Assembly (NCBI RefSeq): GCF_024710845.1
Contig: NZ_JANJTZ010000037.1
Span: 62,001-126,000, forward strand
From: Mesorhizobium sp.
GTDB taxonomy: Bacteria; Pseudomonadota; Alphaproteobacteria; Rhizobiales; Rhizobiaceae
Direction of reading: 5' to 3'
Length of the DNA stretch: 64,000 nucleotides
Both the position numbers and the translations under genes were made by a program. The notes under the pieces were generated by a model. That model saw only the letters and a list, made by a program, of their open reading frames with translations, was not told the DNA's origin and did no database searches. The stretch's first letter is position 1. Every line of letters begins with the position of its first letter. Shown here one piece after another: positions 40,974-49,161 of the stretch.

Positions 40974-41221
40974 TTCTCCCCGGCCCAGCCTTGTCGAATT
41001 GCCTCGTTCATCTCTTCGACCGTGGCAATCTTGCCGGTCTTGCCTGCCAGAAGGCCGTAGATCTCTTCCCAGCTACCCTTCCGCGGGGCCGCCTTCATCG
41101 CGAGTTGTCCGTCAGGCAGTGTATCGACCTCGATCTTCTGTCCAGGCTTTACGCCGAGATGCTGCAGCAACTCCTTCTTGAGCGTCACCTGCCCCTTGGC
41201 TGTCACCGTCAGTGTCGCCAT
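40970..41221 (-). CDS. vapB: AbrB-type antitoxin VapB
   Basis: An 83-residue protein. The N-terminal swapped-hairpin AbrB domain (MATLTVTAKGQVTLKKELLQHLG) binds DNA; the C-terminal tail (SWEEIYGLLAGKT onward) should wrap the toxin. ATG 41221 follows GAGGGG by 8 bases; a GTG one codon earlier is possible. It is the first gene of the vapBC-glcE run, with a perfect palindrome at 41244-41277 just upstream. Product overlaps vapC by ATGA. Confidence 0.9.
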   Translation of the reverse strand: MATLTVTAKGQVTLKKELLQHLGVKPGQKIEVDTLPDGQLAMKAAPRKGSWEEIYGLLAGKTGKIATVEEMNEAIRQGWAGEK

Positions 41222-41243
41222 CACACCAGTCCCCTCTAACGCA

Positions 41244-41277
41244 GTTGAAAGTAAGGCATGTTTGCCTTACTTTCAAC
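41244..41277 (-). promoter_or_regulatory. Palindromic promoter-operator of vapBC
   Basis: A perfect inverted repeat: arms GTTGAAAGTAAGGCA and TGCCTTACTTTCAAC with centre TGTT. Reading toward vapB, TTGAAA and TACTTT, 17 bp apart, form a -35/-10 pair located inside the two arms. Because the element is symmetric, the same pair exists on the other strand, pointing into the 3' end of glcD. It is 22 bp upstream of the vapB ATG, where VapBC complexes normally bind and autorepress. Confidence 0.8.
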
Positions 41278-41285
41278 CAATCATC

Positions 41286-42782
41286 TCAAAACCTCGGAAT
41301 ATCCGCGAAGGCCAATTGCCCGCGATGCACATGCATGCGGCCGAGTTCGGCGCAGCGGCGCAGTTGCGGGAAGACTTTTCCGGGGTTGAGCAGGTGGTTG
41401 GGGTCGAAGGCGCACTTGACCCGCATCTGCTGGTCGAGATCGGCCTCGTTGAACATTTCGGGCATCAGGTCGCGCTTCTCGACGCCGACGCCATGCTCGC
41501 CGGTGAGCACGCCGCCGACCTGGACGCAGAGGCGCAGGATGTCCGCGCCGAAGCTCTCGGCCTTCTCCAGTTCGCCCGGCACGTTGGCGTCGTAGAGGAT
41601 GAGGGGATGGAGATTGCCGTCTCCCGCGTGGAAGACGTTGGCGACGCCGAGCCCGTAACGTTCGGACATCTCGCGCATGCCGGCCAGCACCTTCGGCAGT
41701 TCCTTGCGGGGGATAGTGCCGTCCATGCAGTAATAATCGGGCGAGATGCGGCCGACCGCCGGGAACGCCGCCTTGCGGCCGGCCCAGAAGGACAGGCGCT
41801 CGTCCTCTGAGGTCGAGACGCGGCAGGTGGTCGAGCCGTTCCTCGCCGCGATTGCCTCGACTTCGCCGATCAGGTGGTCGATCTCCGGTCCCGGACCGTC
41901 GAGTTCGACGATCAGCAGCGCCTCGACGTCGAGGGGATAGCCGGCATGGACGAAATCCTCCGCCGCACGGATCGCCGGCCGGTCCATCATCTCCATGCCG
42001 CCGGGGATGATGCCGGCGCCGATGATGTCTGCGACGCACTGGCCGCCCTGCTCCGAGGTCGGGAAGCCGATCAGGAGCGCGCGCGCGGCCTCGGGCTTCT
42101 TGAGGATTCGCACCGTCACCTCGGTGACGACGCCGAGCAGGCCTTCCGAGCCGGTCATGACACCGAGGAGGTCGTAGCCTTCCGAATCGAGATGCTTGCC
42201 GCCGAGACGGATGACCTCGCCGTCCATCAGCACCATCTCGATGCCGAGCACGTTGTTGGCAGTGAGGCCGTATTTGAGGCAGTGCACGCCGCCGGAATTT
42301 TCTGCGACGTTGCCGCCGATCGAACAGGCGATCTGGGAGGACGGGTCGGGCGCGTAGTAGAAGCCCTCGTCCTGAACCGCGACGGTGATGCCGAGATTGG
42401 TCACGCCCGGCTGGGCGACGACCGCGCGATTGGCGAAGTCGATGTCGAGGATGCTATTGAAGCGGCTCATGACCAGCAGCACCGCGTCCTCGAGCGGCAG
42501 CGCGCCGCCGGAGAGAGACGTGCCCGAGCCGCGCGGCACCACGCGGATGTTGCGGTCGTTGCAGTATTTCAGGATGCGCGAAACCTGGGCGACCGTCTCG
42601 GGCAGCACGACCACCAAGGGCAACTGGCGATAGGCGGTCAGCCCGTCGCTTTCGAAGACGCGCATGCCGGTCGGCTGATCGACGACGCCTTCGCCCGGCA
42701 CGATGATCCTCATGTCGGCGACGATCTCGTCGCGGCGCCTGAGCGTCTGCGCGTCGGGCGCGGGCATCATGAGACCGGACAT
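41286..42782 (-). CDS. glcD: Glycolate oxidase FAD-linked subunit
   Basis: A 498-residue FAD-binding type 4 oxidase. VVVLPETVAQVSRILKYCNDRNIRVVPRGSGTSLSGGA is the FAD-binding opening and a C-terminal FAL-type domain with NVFHAGDGNLHPLILYD follows. It oxidises glycolate to glyoxylate (or D-lactate in relatives). ATG 42782 is preceded by GGAGAGG. The gene is first in the glc group, but vapBC and its promoter separate it from glcE; its stop is 9 bp from the vapB palindrome. Confidence 0.95.
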   Translation of the reverse strand: MSGLMMPAPDAQTLRRRDEIVADMRIIVPGEGVVDQPTGMRVFESDGLTAYRQLPLVVVLPETVAQVSRILKYCNDRNIRVVPRGSGTSLSGGALPLEDAVLLVMSRFNSILDIDFANRAVVAQPGVTNLGITVAVQDEGFYYAPDPSSQIACSIGGNVAENSGGVHCLKYGLTANNVLGIEMVLMDGEVIRLGGKHLDSEGYDLLGVMTGSEGLLGVVTEVTVRILKKPEAARALLIGFPTSEQGGQCVADIIGAGIIPGGMEMMDRPAIRAAEDFVHAGYPLDVEALLIVELDGPGPEIDHLIGEVEAIAARNGSTTCRVSTSEDERLSFWAGRKAAFPAVGRISPDYYCMDGTIPRKELPKVLAGMREMSERYGLGVANVFHAGDGNLHPLILYDANVPGELEKAESFGADILRLCVQVGGVLTGEHGVGVEKRDLMPEMFNEADLDQQMRVKCAFDPNHLLNPGKVFPQLRRCAELGRMHVHRGQLAFADIPRF

Positions 42783-42847
42783 GGCACTGCCTCTCCAACT
42801 GGTCACAAGTCTTTACCAGCCTACGGCGCGACAGGCAAATGACGCCG

Positions 42848-44152
42848 TCAGCGCCGCTCGTCGGAATGCGTGCGGCGGATGCGCCGCACGAACAGCCAGA
42901 TCGCCACTACCACGAAGGGCACCGAGAGCGCGGTGACGAGTTCGGGCTTCACCGTCACGCCGGCGAAGGTGGCGCCCTTGGCGAGATAGCCGACCAGGCC
43001 GACGACGTAATAGGAAACGGCCGCCACGGAGAGGCCTTCGACCGTCTGCTGGAGGCGCAGTTGCAGCCGCGCGCGGTCGTTCATCGAACCCAGGAGTTCG
43101 CGGTTCTGCTTTTCGACCTCGACATCCACCCAGGTGCGCAGAAGCGTGGTGGCGCGGGTCAGCTTGCGCGACAGGTTGGCCTGGCGTTCCTCGACCGAGC
43201 GGCATGTGCGCATCGCCGGCGCCACGCGCCGCTGGAGAAAGGCGGCCAGCGTGTCATGGCCGGGCACCGGTTCCTCGGCCAGCGCCGAGAGACGCTCCTC
43301 GACGATACCGTCATAGGCGCGGCTGGCACCGAAGCGGTAGAGGCTCGCCGCCGCATCGGCCTCGAGCTCGGCGGCAAGTTCGGTCAGCTCGGCCAACAGT
43401 CCCTTGCTGTCGCGGCTTTCGGACAGCCGCATCTGCGTGGTCAACTGCGCGAGACGGTCTTCGATCCGCCGCAGCCGCGCCGACAGAGACTGCGCCAGCG
43501 GCAGTCCTAGCAAGGCCAGCGTGCGATAGGTCTCGATCTCGAGCAGGCGCTGGGCGAGCGCGCCGCGGCGCGACGCGGAGAGGCCGCGATCGAGCACCAG
43601 GATGCGTGTCAGCCCGTCGCGGTCCTGCCGGAAGTCCGTGGCCACCGCCGCCATGCCGCCCTCCACGCTGGAATAGCATAGGCTCTCGGGATCGAATTCC
43701 GCGACCAGTTCCTCGCTTTCCGGCGTCCACTGACGGATCTCCAGCCTGATGCCGGAGATGACCGTGCCGGGAGCGCTGAAGCCGTTGCCGAACGGGTTTT
43801 CCGCTGCGACACCGTTGCCGGGTGGCCCCTCCCAGAGATAGGTTGAGAATTCGGTGTGGCGTTCCCAGCGCAGCGTGCCCCGGCCCCACTTCACGACATG
43901 GTGGCGAGCCTGGCGGTCGGGCGCGGCAACGCCCTGGGCGCGCGACAGTTCGGCAAGAACGGCATGGTCGACGCCGGAGCCGCCCTCGGTCATGAACGAG
44001 AGCTGGATCAGCACGCGCGGCGCCTCGATCAGCGGATGCGGCCGCGAGTGGACCTCGCCGATGGCGCCATTGCGGCCGTGGTGGATCGGAAAGCCCATAA
44101 CGGTCCCGGCCAGGGACTGGGTAGGCTCGACCTGGTGCGGCTTTGTCGTCAC
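42848..44152 (-). CDS. DUF3422 family membrane protein
   Basis: A 434-residue protein matching DUF3422: the opening IHHGRNGAIGEVHSRPHP, a long helical middle, and two membrane segments at the C-terminal end (about 375-395 and 402-425). Topology suggests a large cytoplasmic domain anchored by the C-terminus. Starts with GTG at 44152. Function unknown. It lies between glcD and the divergent lut operon, so a link to hydroxyacid oxidation is possible but unproven. Confidence 0.88.
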   Translation of the reverse strand: MTTKPHQVEPTQSLAGTVMGFPIHHGRNGAIGEVHSRPHPLIEAPRVLIQLSFMTEGGSGVDHAVLAELSRAQGVAAPDRQARHHVVKWGRGTLRWERHTEFSTYLWEGPPGNGVAAENPFGNGFSAPGTVISGIRLEIRQWTPESEELVAEFDPESLCYSSVEGGMAAVATDFRQDRDGLTRILVLDRGLSASRRGALAQRLLEIETYRTLALLGLPLAQSLSARLRRIEDRLAQLTTQMRLSESRDSKGLLAELTELAAELEADAAASLYRFGASRAYDGIVEERLSALAEEPVPGHDTLAAFLQRRVAPAMRTCRSVEERQANLSRKLTRATTLLRTWVDVEVEKQNRELLGSMNDRARLQLRLQQTVEGLSVAAVSYYVVGLVGYLAKGATFAGVTVKPELVTALSVPFVVVAIWLFVRRIRRTHSDERR

Positions 44153-44310
44153 CGGCGCTCTCCCCGTGCGGACGTCCTCGCTTATGACCTTACGGGATAT
44201 CTTCTCCCATGCGGGACGTTGTCGCGCCTTCCAATGGCGCCGAAGCGACAGGGGTCTGCGTTCGGGCGTCGCGCTGAGTCGGCGTAATCAAGCAAATGCG
44301 GATAAATAAA

Positions 44311-44347
44311 TTGACCAGTTGAGGCTCCGGCCATTATGCTGGTCCAA
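44311..44347 (+). promoter_or_regulatory. Promoter and candidate operator of the lut operon
   Basis: TTGACC (44311-44316) and TTATGC (44334-44339) are 17 bp apart. Half-sites TTGACCAG (44311-44318) and CTGGTCCAA (44339-44347) form an imperfect inverted pair flanking the promoter, of the TGGTC/GACCA type bound by FadR-class GntR regulators. This fits autorepression by the first gene. Confidence 0.6.
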
Positions 44348-44363
44348 ACAGGAACCCCCCGGC

Positions 44364-45182
44364 TTGGGCGACGTCTTCTCCAGAATCGAGCATTCGCGCA
44401 CGGCCGACGAGGTGGTGCAGCAGATCGAGGGGCTGATCCTCGAAGGCGTGCTGCGCGTCGGCGACCGGCTGCCGGGGGAACGCGATCTTTCGCGCGACTT
44501 CGAAGTCTCGCGGCCAATCCTGCGCGACGCGCTGAAGATTTTGGAGACGCGCGGGCTGCTCGTCACGCGCGCAGGCGGCGGCACGCATGTCGCCGATGTC
44601 ATCGGCCAGGTCTTCGCGCCGCCCCTGATGGACCTGATCGCCAATCATCCGAAGGCGGCGGCCGACTATCTCGAGTACCGCCGCGAGATCGAGGGCATCG
44701 CCGCCGAATATGCGGCGCGGCGGGCGACCAAGGACGACCTCGCGCTGCTCGAGCGCATCATGGCGCGGATGGAGGCGGCTCACGAAGAAGCCGACGTCGC
44801 CGAGGAGGCGGCGGTCGATGTCGAGTTCCACGCAACGATCGGCGAATGCGCCCACAACATCATCCTCCTGCACACGCTGCGCTCCTGCTATCGGCTGCTG
44901 TCGGACGGGGTGATGCGCCACAGGCTGCTCGCCTTCGAGCTGCCGGGCGTGCGCGAGGACCTGCTGGCGCAGCACCGCGCCATCCACGCGGCGGTGGTGG
45001 CGCGCGACCCGGCGGGAGCGCGGCGGGCGGCGATGGACCATATCACCTATGTCGAGAAATCCATGCTCGAAGCGGAGCGGACCGGCGACTGGCGCAGGGT
45101 GTCGCGGCTGAGGCTGCGGCAGCGACTGGACGACCGGCGCAGGAACGGCTCTGATAAGGCATCAGCCAGGGAACCATCGTGA
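44364..45182 (+). CDS. GntR family regulator, FadR/FCD subclass (lactate operon regulator)
   Basis: A 272-residue regulator. The N-terminal winged helix (RTADEVVQQIEGLILEGVLRVGDRLPGERDLSRDFEVSRPILRDALKILE) and C-terminal FCD effector domain with metal-type residues (VEFHATIGECAHN, LLAQHRAIHAA) are complete. TTG 44364 is chosen, giving a start close to GDVFSRIEHSRTADEV; TTG 44319 is possible but lies within the promoter. As first gene of the lutABC operon it probably senses L-lactate, as LldR/LutR do. Confidence 0.88.
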   Translation: MGDVFSRIEHSRTADEVVQQIEGLILEGVLRVGDRLPGERDLSRDFEVSRPILRDALKILETRGLLVTRAGGGTHVADVIGQVFAPPLMDLIANHPKAAADYLEYRREIEGIAAEYAARRATKDDLALLERIMARMEAAHEEADVAEEAAVDVEFHATIGECAHNIILLHTLRSCYRLLSDGVMRHRLLAFELPGVREDLLAQHRAIHAAVVARDPAGARRAAMDHITYVEKSMLEAERTGDWRRVSRLRLRQRLDDRRRNGSDKASAREPS

Positions 45183-45952
45183 CCCAGCAAGCAGTGACAA
45201 AGCCCCGCGTCGGCCTGTTCGTGACGTGCCTCGTCGACCTGTTCCGGCCGGTGGTCGGCTTCGCCGCGGTGAAGCTGATCGAGGATGCCGGCTGCACCGT
45301 CGACATTCCGATGGCGCAGACATGCTGCGGCCAGCCGGCCTACAATTCCGGCGACCGCAAGGACACGCGGGCGATCGCGCAGAACACGATCGAGGCCTTC
45401 GAGGAGTTCGACTATATCGTCGCGCCGTCGGGCTCGTGCGCCGGCATGCTGAAGAAGCACTATCCCGGCCTGTTCAAGGGCGATCTTACATGGGAGCCGC
45501 GCGTCGCCGCGTTCTCGGCCAAGGTGCACGAACTGGTGTCGTTCCTGGCCGACGTGCGCGGCGTGCAGGACATCGACGCCCGCCTCGACGGCACCGTCAC
45601 CTACCACGATTCCTGCTCGGGCCTGCGCGAGCTCGGCATCCGCGCCCAGCCGCGGGCGCTGCTCGGCCAGGTCGATGGGCTGACGCTCAGGGAACTGCCG
45701 GACGCGGACGTGTGCTGCGGTTTCGGCGGCACCTTCTGCGTCAAGTATTCCGACATCTCGAACGCCATCGTCAGCGAGAAGACCAGCAAGATCGAGGCAT
45801 CGGGCGCGGACCTGCTTCTGGCGGGCGATCTCGGCTGCCTGATGAATATGGCGGGCAAGCTGAAGCGGCAGGGCTCGGCGGTAGAGACTCGGCATGTGGC
45901 GGAAGTACTGGCGGGGATGACCGACCAGCCCCCCATCGGCGGGAGAGGGTGA
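45179..45952 (+). CDS. lutA: L-lactate oxidation protein LutA
   Basis: A 257-residue protein with two CCG domains (TCCGQPAYNSGD and VCCGFGGTFCVKYSD) of the heterodisulfide reductase B type, which bind iron-sulfur clusters. LutABC together oxidise L-lactate to pyruvate. The start is GTG at 45179, overlapping the regulator's TGA. lutB follows after 4 bp. Confidence 0.93.
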   Translation: MTQQAVTKPRVGLFVTCLVDLFRPVVGFAAVKLIEDAGCTVDIPMAQTCCGQPAYNSGDRKDTRAIAQNTIEAFEEFDYIVAPSGSCAGMLKKHYPGLFKGDLTWEPRVAAFSAKVHELVSFLADVRGVQDIDARLDGTVTYHDSCSGLRELGIRAQPRALLGQVDGLTLRELPDADVCCGFGGTFCVKYSDISNAIVSEKTSKIEASGADLLLAGDLGCLMNMAGKLKRQGSAVETRHVAEVLAGMTDQPPIGGRG

Positions 45953-45956
45953 GCCG

Positions 45957-47393
45957 ATGCAGATCACCTCGCCCGAGTTCAAAGCCAACTCCCGCGCCGC
46001 GCTCGCCGATCCGCAACTGCAGAAGGCGCTGGGCAATGTGCGGTCCGGCTTCATCGAGAAACGGCTGAAGGCGGTCGCCGACCTGCCCGAGTTCGAGCGG
46101 CTGCGCGACAGCGCCAAGGCGATCAAGGACCACGTGCTGTCGAACCTCGACCTCTATCTGGAGGCCTATGAGGGCAGGGTACTGGAAGCCGGCGGCAAGG
46201 TGCACTGGTGCGGGACAGCTGAGGACGCCCGCCAGGCGATCCTCGCCATCTGCCGAGGCGTGAACGCCAAGGTGGTCACCAAGGGCAAGTCGATGATCAC
46301 CGAGGAGATCGCGCTCAACGAGTTCTTCGAAAAGAACGGCATCACGCCGGTCGAGACCGACCTCGGCGAATACATCATTCAGCTGCGCGGCGAGCACCCG
46401 AGCCATATCATCGCGCCGGCGGTGCACCTCAACAAGGACCAGGTGGAGGAGGACTTCCGCCGCGTGCACGACCACCTGGCGCCGGGCCGCGACCTGACCG
46501 AGCCGGAGGCGTTGTTGAACGAGGCGCGACGCGTGCTGCGCTCGCGCTATTTCGAGGCCGATGTCGGCATCACTGGCGCGAATTTCCTCGTAGCCGAGAC
46601 GGGCTCGTCGATCATCGTCACCAACGAGGGCAATGGCGACCTGACGCAGATCCTGCCGAAGATCCACATCGTCGTGGCCTCGATCGAGAAGGTGGTGCCG
46701 ACGCTGGACGACGCGGCGCAGATTTTGCGCGTGCTGGCGCGCTCGGCGACCGGGCAGGACATGAGCGTCTATACGACCGTCTCCACCGGTCCGCGACGGC
46801 CGGGCGACCCGGACGGGCCGGAGGAATACCACGTCATCCTGCTCGACAACGGGCGTTCTGCGATGCTCGGCACCGAGTTCCAGGACATGCTGCGCTGCAT
46901 CCGCTGCGGGGCGTGCATGAACCATTGCCCGGTCTATCACGCGGTCGGCGGACACGCTTACGGCTGGGTCTATCCCGGGCCGATGGGCGCGGTGCTGACG
47001 CCGTCGCTGATCGGCGTCGACAAGGGCGGCCACCTGCCCAACGCCTCGACCTTCTGCGGCCGCTGCGAGAGCGTGTGCCCGATGAAGATACCGCTGCCGA
47101 AGATGATGCGGCACTGGCGCGAGCGCGAATTCGAGCGGGGGCTGAACCCGGCCGTCGGGCGCTACGGACTGAAGGCCTGGGCCTTCTTCGCCAAGCGGCC
47201 GCGGCTCTACCGCTTCGCCGCCGCGATGGGGATACCGGCGCTGAAGGTGTTTTCGTTCGGCAAGGAGCGGTTCTCCTGGCTGCCGCTCGCCGGCGGATGG
47301 ACGAAATACCGTGAACTTCCCGCACCGGAGGGACGGACCTTCATGCAGCAATTGCGCGAGCGCGACGCGGTGATGAAGCAGGCCGCGCCATGA
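45957..47393 (+). CDS. lutB: L-lactate oxidation iron-sulfur protein LutB
   Basis: A 478-residue protein. An N-terminal LUD domain is followed by two [4Fe-4S] motifs, CIRCGACMNHCP (from about C314) and CGRCESVCP (from about C367), and a short C-terminal tail. It transfers electrons in the LutABC complex. The ATG is 4 bp beyond the lutA stop; the TGA overlaps the lutC ATG. Confidence 0.95.
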   Translation: MQITSPEFKANSRAALADPQLQKALGNVRSGFIEKRLKAVADLPEFERLRDSAKAIKDHVLSNLDLYLEAYEGRVLEAGGKVHWCGTAEDARQAILAICRGVNAKVVTKGKSMITEEIALNEFFEKNGITPVETDLGEYIIQLRGEHPSHIIAPAVHLNKDQVEEDFRRVHDHLAPGRDLTEPEALLNEARRVLRSRYFEADVGITGANFLVAETGSSIIVTNEGNGDLTQILPKIHIVVASIEKVVPTLDDAAQILRVLARSATGQDMSVYTTVSTGPRRPGDPDGPEEYHVILLDNGRSAMLGTEFQDMLRCIRCGACMNHCPVYHAVGGHAYGWVYPGPMGAVLTPSLIGVDKGGHLPNASTFCGRCESVCPMKIPLPKMMRHWREREFERGLNPAVGRYGLKAWAFFAKRPRLYRFAAAMGIPALKVFSFGKERFSWLPLAGGWTKYRELPAPEGRTFMQQLRERDAVMKQAAP

Positions 47394-48064
47394 GCGGACG
47401 CGAGGCGATCCTGGCGAAGGTGCGCGCCTCCCTCTCCGAGGGCGGCAACGATCCGGCTCGGCGGGCGGCGATCGAGGCGCGGATGGCGAAACCGCCGAAG
47501 GGCGTGATCCCGGCGCGCGGAAAGCTGCCGGACGACGCGCGTGTCGACCTGTTCGAGACATTGGCGTCCAAGTTCGCGGCGACAGTCGAGCGGGTGCGCT
47601 CGCATGCCGACGTGCCGAAGGCGGTCGCGGCCTATCTGCGCGCGAAGAACCTGCCCGCTGCGATCCGCATCGGCGCCGACAAGCGGCTGGCGGCGATGCC
47701 GTGGGACAGGCAGAAGGCGATGGAGATCCGCAACGGGCCGTCCGACGGAGACGACGAGGCAGGCGTCAGCCATGCCTTCGGCGGCATCGCGGAGACCGGC
47801 ACGCTGGTGATGACGTCCGGCAAGGACAACCCATCCACCATCAACTTCCTGCCCGAGCACCATATCGTCGTGCTGGAGGCGGCGGATATCGACGGCGACA
47901 TGGAGAGCGTGCTGGCGAAGGTCCGCAAGAAGTTCGGCAAGGGCAGGATGCCGCGCACGCTGAATTTCATCACTGGGCCGTCGCGGTCGGGCGACATCGA
48001 GCAGAAGATCATCCTCGGCGCGCACGGGCCCCGCGCGCTGCACATCATCATGGTCGATGGCTGA
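47390..48064 (+). CDS. lutC: L-lactate oxidation protein LutC
   Basis: A 224-residue LUD-domain protein (GIAETGTLVMTSGKDNPSTINFLPEHHIVVLEA region, and the C-terminal ITGPSRSGDIEQKIILGAHGPR). It completes the LutABC lactate oxidation complex. It overlaps lutB by ATGA. The phosphatase gene follows at once. Confidence 0.94.
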   Translation: MSGREAILAKVRASLSEGGNDPARRAAIEARMAKPPKGVIPARGKLPDDARVDLFETLASKFAATVERVRSHADVPKAVAAYLRAKNLPAAIRIGADKRLAAMPWDRQKAMEIRNGPSDGDDEAGVSHAFGGIAETGTLVMTSGKDNPSTINFLPEHHIVVLEAADIDGDMESVLAKVRKKFGKGRMPRTLNFITGPSRSGDIEQKIILGAHGPRALHIIMVDG

Positions 48065-48092
48065 GCGAGCGGGAACGGAAGGCATCCACCTG

Positions 48093-48842
48093 ATGGACGC
48101 AACCGGGCCGGCCGGTATGCGCATCTACGCGATCGGCGACGTGCACGGCCGGCTCGACCTGCTGCTGCAGATGCACGCGCGGATCCGCGAAGAGATCGAA
48201 CGCGACGCACCGGCCGACTGGCGGATCGTGCATGTCGGCGACTACGTCGACCGGGGACCCGATTCGAAAGGCGTGATCGACTTCCTGGTAGAGGCCATTC
48301 GCGCGGACAGCCGACACATCGCGCTGGCCGGCAACCATGATGCGGGGCTGGTCGAGTTTCTGTCCATGCCGGACAAGGACAGCCTGTTCGCGCGGCATGG
48401 CGGAAGACAGACTGCCCTCTCCTATGGCGTCGACACCGATTTCTCCTCGCAGGCGCTGGCGCGCGCCTCGGCGGAGAGGCTCAAAGCGGCGATGCCGCGC
48501 GAGCATGTCGAGTTTCTTTCGACGCTACCGCGCAGCGTTGCGTTCGGCGACTTCTTCTTCTGCCATGCGGGGATCAGGCCCGGCGTGCCGCTGGCGCTGC
48601 AGAACCCGGAAGACCTGATCTGGATTCGCGAGAGTTTCCTCAACTCGCCGTTGCTCTACGAAAAGGTTGTCGTGCACGGGCACACGCCGTCGCAGGCCCC
48701 GGAAATCATGCCGAACAGGGTGAATCTGGATACGGCGGCCTTCTCGACCGGCGTCTTGACGGCGCTATCGATCGACGGAACGCGGAAGCGGATTCTTCAG
48801 ATCGGCGAAGGCGGTCAGCGCGAGGCCTGGACGACGCCGTAG
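48093..48842 (+). CDS. Serine/threonine-type metallophosphatase (PPP family)
   Basis: A 249-residue calcineurin-like enzyme with GDVHG (15-19), GDYVDRG (49-55), GNHD (80-83) and HGHT near the end, so all metal ligands are present. It may hydrolyse phosphoproteins or dinucleoside polyphosphates. Start is uncertain: ATG 48093 has GGAAGG upstream; ATG 48057 overlaps lutC by 8 bp; ATG 48117 gives a start at MRIYAIGDVHG. It is cotranscribed or nearly so with lutC. Confidence 0.87.
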   Translation: MDATGPAGMRIYAIGDVHGRLDLLLQMHARIREEIERDAPADWRIVHVGDYVDRGPDSKGVIDFLVEAIRADSRHIALAGNHDAGLVEFLSMPDKDSLFARHGGRQTALSYGVDTDFSSQALARASAERLKAAMPREHVEFLSTLPRSVAFGDFFFCHAGIRPGVPLALQNPEDLIWIRESFLNSPLLYEKVVVHGHTPSQAPEIMPNRVNLDTAAFSTGVLTALSIDGTRKRILQIGEGGQREAWTTP

Positions 48843-48955
48843 CCGTCCACCGGAGCGTGGCCCCCGGCTGCGTCGGCCGAATAGATTCCCGCGCCCCAGA
48901 GCGCTATGCCGGAGAGCATCAGGACGGAGAGGAGAGCTGCTTTCACGGGGGTCAT
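48815..48955 (-). CDS. Very small exported peptide, hypothetical
   Basis: A 46-residue frame: MTPVKAALLSVLML..., a hydrophobic helix to about residue 24, then YSADAAGGHAPVDGYGVVQ. It reads as a signal peptide with AxA-like cleavage (ADA) and a short mature peptide of about 17 residues. The 3' 28 bp overlap the end of the phosphatase gene on the other strand. GAGAT precedes the ATG weakly. The adjoining 48956-49161 shows no further gene. Confidence 0.45.
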   Translation of the reverse strand: MTPVKAALLSVLMLSGIALWGAGIYSADAAGGHAPVDGYGVVQASR

Positions 48956-49161
48956 CTCGGTTTAGGGTCCTGAACTCTCTAGCTAATCAACGTTACCGTT
49001 TGGTTTCACAAAAACGCCCGGCCTGTAACAAGGTTCCGCCACGTTTGCGCCCGGCTGCAACGCGGGCGAGGCTCTATCGCTCCCCAACGGGAATGAAAAG
49101 GAGCTGTTTCACACAACTGGGGATAGTTGGCCGACGTGGCAATTCGGCAACGCGCCGACCG

